DNA of 52,597 nt from Erysipelotrichaceae bacterium (GTDB taxonomy: Bacteria > Bacillota_I > Bacilli_A > Erysipelotrichales > Coprobacillaceae): assembly GCA_021201315.1 (NCBI GenBank), contig JAJQFG010000039.1, positions 1 to 52,597 of the forward strand, written 5' to 3'. A model generated the notes under the pieces. That model was not told the DNA's origin, ran no database searches, and saw nothing but the letters and a program-made list of their open reading frames with translations. The stretch's first letter is position 1. Each line of letters begins with the position of its first letter. Position numbers and translations under genes: made by a program. Of this stretch, positions 9,196 to 18,631 are shown in pieces.

Positions 9196-9975
9196 ATGTT
9201 AGTAGTTATAGATATTGGGAATACAAATATTACCATTGGTGTTTATGATTCAAATAAGATAATAGGGACCTATCGTTTAACCACTGGTCTTCATAGAACA
9301 TCTGATGAATACGGCTTTATGTTATTATCTTTTTTAAATGCTCAATCTATTAATATTGAACAAATTGAAGATATTATTATTTCTAGTGTTGTACCTAAGA
9401 TCAATTATTCATTTACCAATTGTATTCGTAAATATTTTCATAAAAATCCAATATTTGTAGGTCCTGGGGTTAAAACAGGTATTGATATTCGTATTGACAA
9501 TCCTTCAGCTTTAGGTGCTGATAGATTGGTTGATGCTGCTGGTGCCTATTATACTTATGGTGGTCCTTGTATCGTTATTGATTTTGGCACAGCTACGACA
9601 TATGATGTTGTTAGTAATAAAGGAGAGTTTCTAGGTGGTGCTACTGCCCCTGGTATTGGTATTTCAGCCCAGGCATTATCTAGTCAAACAGCTAAATTAC
9701 CAGAAATAGAAATTCAAAAACCTGATAAAATTATTGCTAAAAACACAATCAAAAGTATGCAAGCTGGTGTGGTTTTTGGATATATTGGACAAACAGAATA
9801 TATTATTCAAAAAATCAAAGATGAATATGGTACAGATATGAAAGTGATTTCTACAGGTGGTTTGGGTCGTATTCTTTCTAAAGAAACAAAAATGATTGAC
9901 GTATATGATGTCAATCTAACATTTAAAGGATTAAAAATCATTTATGAAAAAACTAAAAAATATTTATATGTTTAA
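9196..9975 (+). CDS. coaX: type III pantothenate kinase
   Basis: The protein has 259 residues, the normal length for CoaX. Motifs seen are the N-terminal DIGNTN phosphate loop (5-10), GPGVKTGI, GADRLVDAAGAY, DFGTATTYDVV and GGATAPGIGIS, all typical of the ASKHA-fold type III enzyme. It phosphorylates pantothenate with ATP, the committed step of CoA synthesis; type III enzymes are not feedback-inhibited by CoA in characterised members. It follows coaBC by two bases with an overlapping ribosome site, so the two form an operon that ends in the hairpin at 9976-9999. Confidence 0.96.
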   Translation: MLVVIDIGNTNITIGVYDSNKIIGTYRLTTGLHRTSDEYGFMLLSFLNAQSINIEQIEDIIISSVVPKINYSFTNCIRKYFHKNPIFVGPGVKTGIDIRIDNPSALGADRLVDAAGAYYTYGGPCIVIDFGTATTYDVVSNKGEFLGGATAPGIGISAQALSSQTAKLPEIEIQKPDKIIAKNTIKSMQAGVVFGYIGQTEYIIQKIKDEYGTDMKVISTGGLGRILSKETKMIDVYDVNLTFKGLKIIYEKTKKYLYV

Positions 9976-9999
9976 GGAGCTCTACTTGAGAGCTCCTTT
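9976..9999 (+). terminator. terminator between converging coaX and patatin genes
   Basis: Perfect inverted repeat GGAGCTCT / AGAGCTCC with a 5-base loop, starting directly after the coaX stop and followed by TTT. The repeat also contains the last codons of the patatin gene on the other strand. Confidence 0.65.
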
Positions 10000-11259
10000 C
10001 TCATAATATAATAAATATAATAATCTTGACATTAATGTTTCTTTAGAAAACAAATTCATAAATTTTAAAATATCCCATTTAAAACTTTGTGGATAAAGTG
10101 TCATATGCAATAATCTACCAACAATCCCCTTACGATTAATCGTCGCAAAATCATCGAAGAGATTTCCACTAGATTCAAAAGGAATAATATGATAATCTTT
10201 ATCAATATATTTTTCAAATTCATTAAATATATTATCGATAAAATCATCAATTTCGTAAATATAAGTAGGATCTATCTCTAACAGTTCGCCTAACCAATCC
10301 AAAGTAATATACACATAATCTTCTTCATTTAATGGCTGATTTTTATGAGATTCAAGATAATAGTGATTAATAGAAAAATTATCATTTCTTGAATACAAAC
10401 GTATCTTTCTTTCCAAATAAAGAATCTGACTATAAAATTCATGAAACAATGGCGTATCAAATGGTTCAAATGTATATACTACGCCAACAAGATTTCCAAA
10501 ATATTTCATAGCAGTTTGATAACCAATACGCTGATTGCGTTCTATGCTATTCTTATTAAAATCCATAAATGTTCCTAAATTAACATAGGGTGTAGTATAA
10601 ATGACACGAGGACGATTAATATAATATGGATGAGTTGCTTCCATATGCATATCTACTACCAAAACTTCATCAGCACCCATATCAAAAGCCAAATCTATAG
10701 GAACATTATCATAATAACCACCATCAATATATGATTGATTATCGAAAGTATGAATAGGAAAAACTGGAAAGCATGATGCACTTGCAATAAGATAATCAAA
10801 AATGTATTCTTTTTTCATTTCCTTCTTTGTAATCATAACAGGTTTTAATTTTGGATAATTAACTGTACATAAGCCAAAATCAATGGGTGACGTTAATAAC
10901 TTTTCTTCATTTAATAAACTTCTAATAAGTTCTTTAAGAGGTGTAATATCAGCACCTTTTTCTTTTATAAAACTTTTAAAAAATGAAACAGCTAAATTAG
11001 ATTGATCCAACATATCATCAATATCATTAGAAAATCGAGGATAAAAGCCATTCGTAAAAACTTGAGTAATATCTAATTGTTGCCATAAATTTTCCATAGC
11101 TGCAACATCTTGTTGTGCCAACAAGCATCCATTCAATGCCCCAATAGAAGTACCAGTCACTATATGATATTCAATATCCAATTCATGTAAAGCTTTCACA
11201 AAGCCTACTTCATAAGCTCCCTTAGAGCCACCACCAGCTAAAACCAATCCTCGTTTCAT
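9982..11259 (-). CDS. patatin-like phospholipase
   Basis: The protein has 425 residues. The N-terminal patatin domain has the oxyanion motif GGGSKG (9-14), the nucleophile elbow GTSIG with Ser38, and the catalytic aspartate in the DGGYYDN motif (Asp179), so the Ser-Asp dyad is complete. Family enzymes hydrolyse acyl chains of phospho- or glycolipids. Residues about 260-425 form a less typical C-terminal extension without a signal or membrane segment. It lies 9 bases after the malQ-like gene and is probably cotranscribed with it; no functional link is evident. An AGGAG site precedes the ATG. Confidence 0.88.
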   Translation of the reverse strand: MKRGLVLAGGGSKGAYEVGFVKALHELDIEYHIVTGTSIGALNGCLLAQQDVAAMENLWQQLDITQVFTNGFYPRFSNDIDDMLDQSNLAVSFFKSFIKEKGADITPLKELIRSLLNEEKLLTSPIDFGLCTVNYPKLKPVMITKKEMKKEYIFDYLIASASCFPVFPIHTFDNQSYIDGGYYDNVPIDLAFDMGADEVLVVDMHMEATHPYYINRPRVIYTTPYVNLGTFMDFNKNSIERNQRIGYQTAMKYFGNLVGVVYTFEPFDTPLFHEFYSQILYLERKIRLYSRNDNFSINHYYLESHKNQPLNEEDYVYITLDWLGELLEIDPTYIYEIDDFIDNIFNEFEKYIDKDYHIIPFESSGNLFDDFATINRKGIVGRLLHMTLYPQSFKWDILKFMNLFSKETLMSRLLYLLYYEKGALK

Positions 11260-11268
11260 ATCTCTCTC

Positions 11269-13575
11269 CTATTCGATTTCAATAATTTTAAGATGATGAT
11301 TTAAAGCATAAGTATATGCATATGAATCCTTTTTAGTTTCAATATAAACACGATTATCAAAAACATCTTCATCAATATAATTAACACTCTCTGGTACTTG
11401 TACAACCAGTAATTCCTGACAATCTTTAAATGCTTTCGTTTTGATAGTAGTAATCGTATCACTTATATATATGATTTTAACATCTTCGTTATGATAAAAT
11501 AGTTTTTCTCCTAATGTTGTTACTTTATAAGATTGATAATAAGCAGGTATTTCTATCATTTTTTTATTTCCATGGTAAGATATGATTTCAACATTATGAT
11601 TAACGATTTTAAAATCATAGATTGGTTCATCTACATAAGTAAAATGTATATGATTATCTTTGGCTAATTGTTCACCTTTAGAATCTTGATAAATTTGAAT
11701 TTCAAAATTTTCACAAAGATTTTCTAACATTAATGATGTAACATGTAATGGCAATGTTAAAGTTTTAAGATGTTCACAATATCCCAAAGCATTTTCGATA
11801 GTTACTAAACTTTTAGGTAACAATAAGCTTTCTAATTGAATACAATGATCAAAAGTATCTTTACATAAACAAGTTAAAGCACATGATGAAAGGTCAGCAT
11901 TCATTAAGGTTTGACAATTTTTAAAAGCACTTTCTTCAATGATTTCAATGGTTGAAGGTAACTTAATACTTGTTATATGAGCATTATCCATAAAACATCC
12001 ATTTCCAATTATTGTTAAAGAATGATTATGAATTTTTGTAGGCACAATGAGTTCTGCTTTATTACCGCAATATTTAATCAAGCGAATATGATCATCAATC
12101 AACTCATAAATATAATCTCCATAAGTGTATTGTGGATTTTGTGAATCTCTAAGACTTTGATGAATCATCGACTTATATATATCCAATTTCTTATCAAAAT
12201 CATCAAATGAAGATAAACGCCATTCCCAATTAGGTGAACCAATCGTACTTGGAACATTAAAACGACATCCTTTATCACATCCCATCATATCCCACACAGG
12301 AATAACAACTGTCTCAGTTTCTAAATCTAAACAATAATGGATTATTTTTTGATAAACCTCGTCTTCCTTGTAATCTTTTAAAAGACGATTAATTTTACGT
12401 TTATTATAATCATCTAGATCTTCATACCATGAAACAATCGTATCATTATCATGTGTGCCAGTATATACAACAACTTTATTCATATCAAAAGAATCAGAAT
12501 GATGGAATTGGAAAATATACATACCCTTTAAATGATAATAATCTCTTAAATCATAAACTTCTTGCCTTAAATCACCCAAATCTTCTGCCAAAACTGAAAA
12601 ATGATCAAGCTTATCTATCAACGTATCAAACAAAGCATATCCTGGAGCTTCTGCCCATTCACCAATGATGGCTGTTGGTTCACTTGCAGGTATTTTCCAA
12701 TACGTATCAAATCCACGAAAATGATCGATTCTAACTGTATCATACATATTTAAAGCAGCTTGAAGACGCTCTACCCAGAATTTAAAATCATGTTCCTTTA
12801 GATAATCCCAATTATAAATAGGATTACCCCATCGTTGTCCATAAGCACTAAAATAATCTGGTGGCACTCCTGCTACAAATGATGGCGTTCCATCTTCCTC
12901 TAACAAGAAACTCTCCTGATTTGTCCATACATCAACTGAATCCAATCCGACATAAATTGGCATATCCCCAATAATTAAAATATCATGTTCATTCGCATAT
13001 TGTTTTAAATCGTGCCATTGTTTAAAAAATTCATACTGTAAAAAGATATATAGTTCTATTTCCTTTGTTAAAGAAGTTAATGAAAAACTCTTGTCATTAA
13101 CATAATTTTTATATTCTTTTTTCCATTCCGTCCAAGGTAAATCATTATTGATTGTTTTAAAAACCTTATAAATGGCATAATCTTTTACCCAAGTATTATT
13201 TTCTATGAATTGATTATAATCATCGTCTGCTTCAAAATTTTCAAATGCTTCTTGATATAAAGCAAATTTAATTTTTCTAATATTTTGATAATCAACAGAT
13301 GAAGCATCTTCATTATATGAATCAATATACTCAAGCAATCCATCCTCAACAAAACGATCCAAACTTAAATAAATCTCATCTCCTGCTTGAGATGATAATG
13401 GCTGATAGGGTGAATTTCCATAACCCAATGGATTTAACGGCAATATTTGCCATATGTGTATATGAGCTTCAGCCATTTTATCAACAAGCTCATATGCATT
13501 TTTTCCAAAGTCTCCAATACCATATTGATTTGGTAAACATGAAATTGGAAACAATAAACCAGCATCTTTTCTCAT
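11269..13575 (-). CDS. malQ: 4-alpha-glucanotransferase fused to C-terminal leucine-rich repeats
   Basis: Residues 1 to about 490 are a GH77 amylomaltase: SPYQPLSSQAGD, the nucleophile in VRIDHFRGFD (Asp284), the acid/base in LAEDLGDLR (Glu331) and the transition-state aspartate in TGTHDNDT (Asp377). Characterised MalQ enzymes of about 500 residues end here. This protein continues for about 270 residues with BspA-like (LRR_5) repeats, e.g. LTIIGNGCFMDNAHITSIKLP, IEESAFKNCQTL and TIKTKAFKDCQELLVVQVPE. The enzyme moves maltosyl or longer glucan units between alpha-1,4-glucans in the cytosol; no signal peptide is visible. The repeat tail may bind glycogen, another enzyme or the substrate. GAGGAG precedes the ATG. 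Confidence 0.9.
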   Translation of the reverse strand: MRKDAGLLFPISCLPNQYGIGDFGKNAYELVDKMAEAHIHIWQILPLNPLGYGNSPYQPLSSQAGDEIYLSLDRFVEDGLLEYIDSYNEDASSVDYQNIRKIKFALYQEAFENFEADDDYNQFIENNTWVKDYAIYKVFKTINNDLPWTEWKKEYKNYVNDKSFSLTSLTKEIELYIFLQYEFFKQWHDLKQYANEHDILIIGDMPIYVGLDSVDVWTNQESFLLEEDGTPSFVAGVPPDYFSAYGQRWGNPIYNWDYLKEHDFKFWVERLQAALNMYDTVRIDHFRGFDTYWKIPASEPTAIIGEWAEAPGYALFDTLIDKLDHFSVLAEDLGDLRQEVYDLRDYYHLKGMYIFQFHHSDSFDMNKVVVYTGTHDNDTIVSWYEDLDDYNKRKINRLLKDYKEDEVYQKIIHYCLDLETETVVIPVWDMMGCDKGCRFNVPSTIGSPNWEWRLSSFDDFDKKLDIYKSMIHQSLRDSQNPQYTYGDYIYELIDDHIRLIKYCGNKAELIVPTKIHNHSLTIIGNGCFMDNAHITSIKLPSTIEIIEESAFKNCQTLMNADLSSCALTCLCKDTFDHCIQLESLLLPKSLVTIENALGYCEHLKTLTLPLHVTSLMLENLCENFEIQIYQDSKGEQLAKDNHIHFTYVDEPIYDFKIVNHNVEIISYHGNKKMIEIPAYYQSYKVTTLGEKLFYHNEDVKIIYISDTITTIKTKAFKDCQELLVVQVPESVNYIDEDVFDNRVYIETKKDSYAYTYALNHHLKIIEIE

Positions 13576-13751
13576 ACAAATCTCCTCAAATTACGATATA
13601 TTTATTATACATGAATTCCTATATAATTTGTATCATAAAAAATAAAAATATTTGATAATGTTTAAACTATATATCTTTATATGATTTAAAAATGGATTTG
13701 TTTGACAAGACAATAGATTTATGAAAAAATAGATGTAACGAGGTGATACAA

Positions 13752-14273
13752 ATGAAAAGATTGTTAGTAGTCGTTGATTATCAGAATGATTTTGTTTGTG
13801 GTAGTTTAGGATTTGATAAAGCTAAAGAATTAGAAGATCGTATTGTTTATTTGATTAAGGAATATCGTATGAATGGTGATGAAGTTATTTATACGATGGA
13901 TACCCATCAAAGTAATTATCTTGAAACTTATGAAGGTAAACATTTACCAATTGAACATTGTATTGAACATAGTGAAGGTTGGCAATTATATGGTAAAGTA
14001 AGGGATTTATTACAAGATAGCTTATGTTTTAAAAAGAATACTTTTCCTTCATTGGATCTAGCTTATTATTTGGAAGATAAAAAGTATAAGGATATTACTT
14101 TTGTCGGATTGGTTTCTAATATATGTGTTATATCAAATGCTATTATGGCAAAAGCAGCACAATCTGAAACACCTATTCGTGTTGATTTAAAAGGAATAGG
14201 TAGTAGCGATGAAAAAGCTCATCAAGCATGTATTGAGGTTATGAAGTCATTACAAATCGAAATTATCGAATAA
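13752..14273 (+). CDS. isochorismatase-family cysteine hydrolase
   Basis: The protein has 173 residues from the ATG at 13752; the GTG 9 bases upstream is part of the GAGGTGA ribosome site and is unlikely to be used. The fold is recognised from VVDYQNDFVCGSLGF (catalytic Asp), MDTHQSNYLET (metal-binding His in nicotinamidases), LPIEHCIEHSEGW, and GLVSNICVISNAI with the nucleophilic cysteine. Similar short proteins are widespread in Firmicutes and are annotated as nicotinamidase or unspecified cysteine hydrolase. Nicotinamide deamidation for NAD salvage is plausible but not proven by the sequence. It is monocistronic, with ilvE behind its own promoter downstream. Confidence 0.85.
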   Translation: MKRLLVVVDYQNDFVCGSLGFDKAKELEDRIVYLIKEYRMNGDEVIYTMDTHQSNYLETYEGKHLPIEHCIEHSEGWQLYGKVRDLLQDSLCFKKNTFPSLDLAYYLEDKKYKDITFVGLVSNICVISNAIMAKAAQSETPIRVDLKGIGSSDEKAHQACIEVMKSLQIEIIE

Positions 14274-14329
14274 TTTTAAGACTTTTATAAAAAGTTAAGA
14301 ATTTTTTATTGAAAAAACAAAAAAAGATA

Positions 14330-14358
14330 TTGTACACAAATAAAATTGGAGTTATAAT
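14330..14358 (+). promoter_or_regulatory. sigma-A-type promoter of ilvE
   Basis: TTGTAC at 14330-14335, a 17-base spacer and a perfect TATAAT at 14353-14358. The predicted start of transcription lies about 23 bases before the ilvE ATG, leaving no room for a T-box or peptide attenuator. Confidence 0.7.
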
Positions 14359-14387
14359 CTTGATAATTATTAAGGGGGTTTTAATTT

Positions 14388-15452
14388 ATGGAAATTAAAA
14401 TAGAAAGAGCGGCAACGCTTAAAGAAAAACCAGATCAAAATAATCTAGGCTTTGGAAATTATTTTACTGATCATATGTTTATTATGGATTGGGATAAAGG
14501 ACAAGGCTGGCATGATGCAAGAATTGTACCATATGCTCCTATTCCTATGGATCCAGCAACTATGGTATTACATTATGCTCAAGAAACATTTGAGGGATTA
14601 AAAGCTTATCGTAATCCTGATGGGGATATTTTATTATTTAGACCAGAAATGAATGCTAGAAGAATGATCAATTCAAATAAACGTATTTGTATGGCTGAAG
14701 TACCTGAAGATATGTTTATAGAAGCAGTAGAAGCTATTGTTAAATATGAACAAGATTGGATTCCAACTGCTCCTGAGACTTCATTATATATTCGTCCATT
14801 TATGTATGCTTCTGAACCTAGTGTTGGTGTTCATCCAGCTGATAGTTATAAATTTATTATTATCTTATCACCTGTAGGTGCTTATTATCCTGAAGGTATT
14901 GATCCAGTTAAGATCTGGGTTGAAGATGAATATGTAAGAGCTGTTAAAGGTGGTACAGGATTTACTAAATGTGGTGGTAACTATGCTGCTAGTATCGCTG
15001 CGCAAGTTAAAGCTGAAAACCATGGATATACACAAGTATTGTGGTTAGATGGTGTACATAGAAAGTATGTCGAAGAAGTTGGAACAATGAATGTTATGTT
15101 CCTTATCAATGATACTGTTGTAACAGCAGCACTTGAAGGGTCAGTTTTACCTGGTGTTACAAGAGATTCTATTATCCATATCTTAAAAGATTGGGGATAT
15201 AAAGTAGAAGAAAGACAATTAAGCATTGATGAATTAATGGATGCTGCTAGAGATGGTTCATTAAAAGAAGCATGGGGAACTGGAACAGCTGCAGTTATTT
15301 CTCCTATTGGTGAATTATGTTATAAAGGTGAAGAAATTATTGTACATGATTTCAAGATTGGTGAATTAACACAAAAACTTTATGATACTTTAACTGGTAT
15401 TCAATGGGGTAAACTAGAAGACAAATACAACTGGACAAGAGTTGTAAAATAA
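14388..15452 (+). CDS. ilvE: branched-chain amino acid aminotransferase
   Basis: The protein has 354 residues, typical of the larger class of bacterial BCATs. Fold-type IV PLP motifs seen: TMVLHYAQETFEGLKAYR, FRPEMNARRM, KGGTGFTKCGGNYAAS with the likely PLP lysine at 194, EEVGTMNVMF, and TRDSIIHILKDWG / GTGTAAVISPIG. It transfers the amino group between leucine, isoleucine or valine and 2-oxoglutarate in the cytosol. No other branched-chain genes flank it, so it may serve catabolism or Glu balance as much as synthesis. A strong GGGGG ribosome site precedes the ATG, and the gene ends in a strong bidirectional hairpin shared with the citrate synthase gene. Confidence 0.95.
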   Translation: MEIKIERAATLKEKPDQNNLGFGNYFTDHMFIMDWDKGQGWHDARIVPYAPIPMDPATMVLHYAQETFEGLKAYRNPDGDILLFRPEMNARRMINSNKRICMAEVPEDMFIEAVEAIVKYEQDWIPTAPETSLYIRPFMYASEPSVGVHPADSYKFIIILSPVGAYYPEGIDPVKIWVEDEYVRAVKGGTGFTKCGGNYAASIAAQVKAENHGYTQVLWLDGVHRKYVEEVGTMNVMFLINDTVVTAALEGSVLPGVTRDSIIHILKDWGYKVEERQLSIDELMDAARDGSLKEAWGTGTAAVISPIGELCYKGEEIIVHDFKIGELTQKLYDTLTGIQWGKLEDKYNWTRVVK

Positions 15453-15480
15453 AAGAAGATCGCTTAGCGATCTTCTTTTA
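15452..15480. terminator. bidirectional terminator between ilvE and citrate synthase
   Basis: A 12-base perfect stem AAAGAAGATCGC / GCGATCTTCTTT with a TTA loop and T runs on both sides. The arm on the minus strand encodes the last four residues (KEDR) of citrate synthase and the loop supplies its stop codon. Confidence 0.85.
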
Positions 15481-16795
15481 TTTTATAATCTTTTATTTCA
15501 CCAACATATTTAGTAGCAGGACGAATAATACGATTAGAATATAGTTTGTTTTCAATATTATGAGCAATCCAACCAACAGTTCTTGCAATTACAAACAATA
15601 ATGGATAAATATCACTAGGAATACCTAACATTTCATAAACCAATCCACTATAATAATCAACATTGGTAGAAACACGAATACCTTTACGTTCATACATTTT
15701 TTCTACTGCTAAATCAGCAAATCGTTTATAAAAATAATATTTCTTTTCATATCCCTTTTCAATAGCCAATTCTTCACACTTCTTAGATAATATTTCACTA
15801 CGAGGATCACTTAATGTATAGACTGCATGACCAATACCGTAGATTAAACCAGAATTATCATTATAATCCTTATCTAAAATACGATCAATAATCTCATTCA
15901 TTTCATCATCACTAGCATCTAAACCAATATCTCCAATTACTAAATCAAGTTGTTGTTTAACTGCTAAGTTAGCCCCACCATGACGAGGACCCTTTAAAGA
16001 ACCTATAGCTCCAGCCAAACAAGAATAAATATCTGTTCCTGTTGAAGAAATAACAACGTTAGTAAATGTAGAGTTATTACCGCCACCATGATCAGCATGC
16101 AATACTAAAGCAACATTTAATACTTCTACTTCTTTTTCAGTAAATTTACCATCATCTCTAAGTAAAGCTAAAATAGATTCAGCAATACTATAATCAGGAT
16201 TAATATGATGAATAATCAAACTCTCGTCATCAAAATAATGAACCTTTGTCTGATATGTATAACAAACAATACTAGGAATCTTTACAAGCATATTAATGCC
16301 TTTTTCTAAAGTTTCCATAATACCAGTATTATCAGGATCATCATCATAACTATAAAACATCAACACTTCTCTTTGTAATTTATTCATAAGATTTTTCGCA
16401 GGATGCATTAATATGCTTACTTCTAGATAATGAGGAGGTAATTCATAGTAATCACTTAAAAGTTGCTTAAAATCTTCAAACTCTTCCTTACTAGGTAAAT
16501 AGCCAAAAAGAATTAAAAAACAAACCTCTTCAAACATATATCGAGATCCACTATAACCTTCAATCAAATCTTTAACATTAATACCACGATAATATAAACG
16601 ACCATAATCATCAATTTTCTTATCGCCTTCGCGTCTATATCCAACAACATCAGAAATCTTAGTTAAACCAACTAAAACCCCTGTTCCATCTTCATTTCTC
16701 AAACCCTTCTTAACAGAATATGTTGTATAGAGTTCATTATCAATTTCATTTTCTACTAATGACTTTTCAAAAAAATTTTGAATCCTACTTTTCAC
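15464..16795 (-). CDS. citrate synthase
   Basis: From the preferred GTG start at 16795 (AAAGGAG lies 9 bases upstream; an ATG 9 codons further would sit on or before that site) the protein has about 443 residues. Citrate synthase signatures are clear: NVALVLHADHGGGNNSTF, LKGPRHGGAN, and GIGHAVYTLSDPR with the active-site histidine, plus YSGLVYEMLGIP near the C-terminus. It condenses acetyl-CoA and oxaloacetate to citrate. No aconitase or isocitrate dehydrogenase gene is next to it, although in fermentative Firmicutes citrate synthase usually feeds 2-oxoglutarate/glutamate synthesis. A palindrome near its promoter suggests specific regulation. Confidence 0.93.
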   Translation of the reverse strand: MKSRIQNFFEKSLVENEIDNELYTTYSVKKGLRNEDGTGVLVGLTKISDVVGYRREGDKKIDDYGRLYYRGINVKDLIEGYSGSRYMFEEVCFLILFGYLPSKEEFEDFKQLLSDYYELPPHYLEVSILMHPAKNLMNKLQREVLMFYSYDDDPDNTGIMETLEKGINMLVKIPSIVCYTYQTKVHYFDDESLIIHHINPDYSIAESILALLRDDGKFTEKEVEVLNVALVLHADHGGGNNSTFTNVVISSTGTDIYSCLAGAIGSLKGPRHGGANLAVKQQLDLVIGDIGLDASDDEMNEIIDRILDKDYNDNSGLIYGIGHAVYTLSDPRSEILSKKCEELAIEKGYEKKYYFYKRFADLAVEKMYERKGIRVSTNVDYYSGLVYEMLGIPSDIYPLLFVIARTVGWIAHNIENKLYSNRIIRPATKYVGEIKDYKIKEDR

Positions 16796-16825
16796 GCACA
16801 ACATCTCCTTTTTTATAATGGACAC

Positions 16826-16858
16826 ATTATATCATATTTTTGTATAATTGTATACAAT
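16826..16858 (-). promoter_or_regulatory. citrate synthase promoter region with operator-like palindrome
   Basis: A -10 element TATAAT reads on the minus strand at 16831-16826. Upstream, covering the expected -35 position, is a perfect 12-base palindrome ATTGTATACAAT (16847-16858). The -35 itself is weak. A GntR-type or other dimeric regulator binding here is an inference from symmetry and position. Confidence 0.45.
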
Positions 16859-16863
16859 TAATT

Positions 16864-17637
16864 TCATATCCATCCAAAATGTCGACAAGCAAATTCAATA
16901 CCATCATCATAACTATTTTTAGTTACAAAATCAGCTTTTTCTTTTAATTCATCAACAGCATTTCCCATGGCGATAGAAATCCATTCATCCTTAAACATAA
17001 TCAAATCATTATAATCATCACCAAAAACAACCACATCTTTAATATCACCATGAAGATAGCTCATCATCTTATAAATACCTTCATCTTTAGCATCATGCTG
17101 ATATGTTAAATAAGGTGGCTTAAAACGAATATGACCTATAGAATCAAGTAATGTAAGTTTATGTTCATCTTTTTCATCAATCGCAATATATATTTTATAA
17201 ATATCTTTAATATCTTTATAAGTAATATTTTGATTTAAAAAATAACGTGTTGGTTCTTGTCTATAACCTACTTGATTAATAAATAAATCATCAATCATTA
17301 AAACATCGACACTATCACTAGGTGATATTAAAATCCCACATCCTAATGATTGAGCTTCCTCACATAAGGCAACTGCCTTATCAAAATCTAAAGGCCTATT
17401 TTCAATCAATTGATTACTAATTGTAATAGCTGCTCCCCCATTACTTACAATATTAGAAATACCCACTTCTTTAGCAAATGGTGCTGTTTTATAAAAAGCA
17501 CGACCGCTACAAATAGCTACAAAATGACCATTATTTTGTAATAATTGAATGGTATGTTTCGCACTTTCTACTAATTCACCAGTATTTTTATTAGTTAGTG
17601 TGCCATCGATATCAAAGAAAAAATATTTTTTGTTCAT
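16864..17637 (-). CDS. Cof-type HAD-IIB phosphatase
   Basis: The protein has 257 residues. HAD motif I is FFDIDGTLTNKNTG (Asp8/Asp10 region), motif II is ICSGR, and motif IV is VVFGDDYNDLIMF, followed by the usual IAMGNAVDELKEKADFVT tail; the cap between is of the C2B type. Such enzymes dephosphorylate sugar phosphates or cofactors such as FMN and PLP in the cytosol; substrate cannot be set from sequence. It lies 11 bases after the AI-2E-like membrane protein gene, suggesting cotranscription. Confidence 0.88.
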   Translation of the reverse strand: MNKKYFFFDIDGTLTNKNTGELVESAKHTIQLLQNNGHFVAICSGRAFYKTAPFAKEVGISNIVSNGGAAITISNQLIENRPLDFDKAVALCEEAQSLGCGILISPSDSVDVLMIDDLFINQVGYRQEPTRYFLNQNITYKDIKDIYKIYIAIDEKDEHKLTLLDSIGHIRFKPPYLTYQHDAKDEGIYKMMSYLHGDIKDVVVFGDDYNDLIMFKDEWISIAMGNAVDELKEKADFVTKNSYDDGIEFACRHFGWI

Positions 17638-17648
17638 ATTATAACCCC

Positions 17649-18548
17649 CTAAGCTATTATATCAGAATTTAAAGGTGTATCAAGTCTCGTTATGTGATAA
17701 AGAATATTCAGATGTATTGGTGATAAAATAATACCTACAAAACCATAAAAATAAATATGTGCAATCATTGAAAACAACAATAGAAATGAAGGTATTTGTA
17801 TTTGATGATTCATCATTTTAGTTTCAACTATATTTCTTAAAAAACTTAACCAAATAAACATCATCAATACATATATTCCCTTTAAATAACACATTTGAAT
17901 CATATAATAAATCGCCATAGGAATCAAAATAACACCAATGCCAATTAATGGCAAAGCATCTAATAAAGTACTAATCAATCCATAAAATAATGAATGAGGT
18001 ATATTTAAGATATAAAACATTATCCAAACATGAATAAAGCATATCAACATCAATATACCTTGACATCTAATATAAGTTATCATACTTTTATGACATTGAT
18101 CCTTATAATAAACAAATAAACGTATATATTTATAATGCATTGAACGTACCAATAAATAACGTATCTTTTTATAATCTAAAACTAATAAAAAAGTAGATAT
18201 GATAAAGATAAATATTGATAAAACAAGATTTGGCAATTCAGAAAGTATTTGTATAATTGGTGTTATGAGTTCATTACAATACGGAATAGCCAATAATAAA
18301 TCAAGTAAATGATATTGTATTATTTTCTCATAAAGTATATATATTAAAAAAATCATGAATCCCATAAATAAAAGGTATATCATAGCTAAAATTGATATAC
18401 TTAAAGCATGACTATCAAAATAATCAATCAAAGGTTTCATGATTATATAAACTAAAAAAGCAAATAAAAATGGCATAAGAATGGCACTAAATAACTTTAA
18501 CAATATTAAATATATTATAAATAACAATATAATTAACCATTTTTTCAT
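17649..18548 (-). CDS. AI-2E/YtvI-like permease family membrane protein
   Basis: The protein has 299 residues, shorter than the usual ~350-370. It shows a hydrophobic N-terminal hairpin, a central amphipathic region and the family's late block LLDALPLIGIGVILIPMAIYYM, followed by LRNIVETKMM and further hydrophobic segments; about seven membrane helices are likely. The family includes the sporulation membrane protein YtvI of Bacillus and assorted exporters. A pair of Spo0A-like boxes lies 84-105 bases upstream of its start, compatible with a sporulation or stationary-phase role, but those boxes might serve only the divergent gene. Followed by the HAD phosphatase. Confidence 0.7.
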   Translation of the reverse strand: MKKWLIILLFIIYLILLKLFSAILMPFLFAFLVYIIMKPLIDYFDSHALSISILAMIYLLFMGFMIFLIYILYEKIIQYHLLDLLLAIPYCNELITPIIQILSELPNLVLSIFIFIISTFLLVLDYKKIRYLLVRSMHYKYIRLFVYYKDQCHKSMITYIRCQGILMLICFIHVWIMFYILNIPHSLFYGLISTLLDALPLIGIGVILIPMAIYYMIQMCYLKGIYVLMMFIWLSFLRNIVETKMMNHQIQIPSFLLLFSMIAHIYFYGFVGIILSPIHLNILYHITRLDTPLNSDIIA

Positions 18549-18631
18549 CTAATCACCTATTAATGATATGCATAAAAACCTAAAAAAAGCCATTATTTAA
18601 AAAAATTGACAAAAAATTAAATTTTTTTAAG

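Noticed and set aside
13702-13730. Promoter for the cysteine hydrolase gene
   Set aside because: TTGACA is present at 13702-13707 but no acceptable -10 lies at 16-18 bases.
14274-14387. T-box or amino-acid attenuator before ilvE
   Set aside because: The promoter lies within 30-60 bases of the start; no stem I, specifier or terminator/antiterminator is present.
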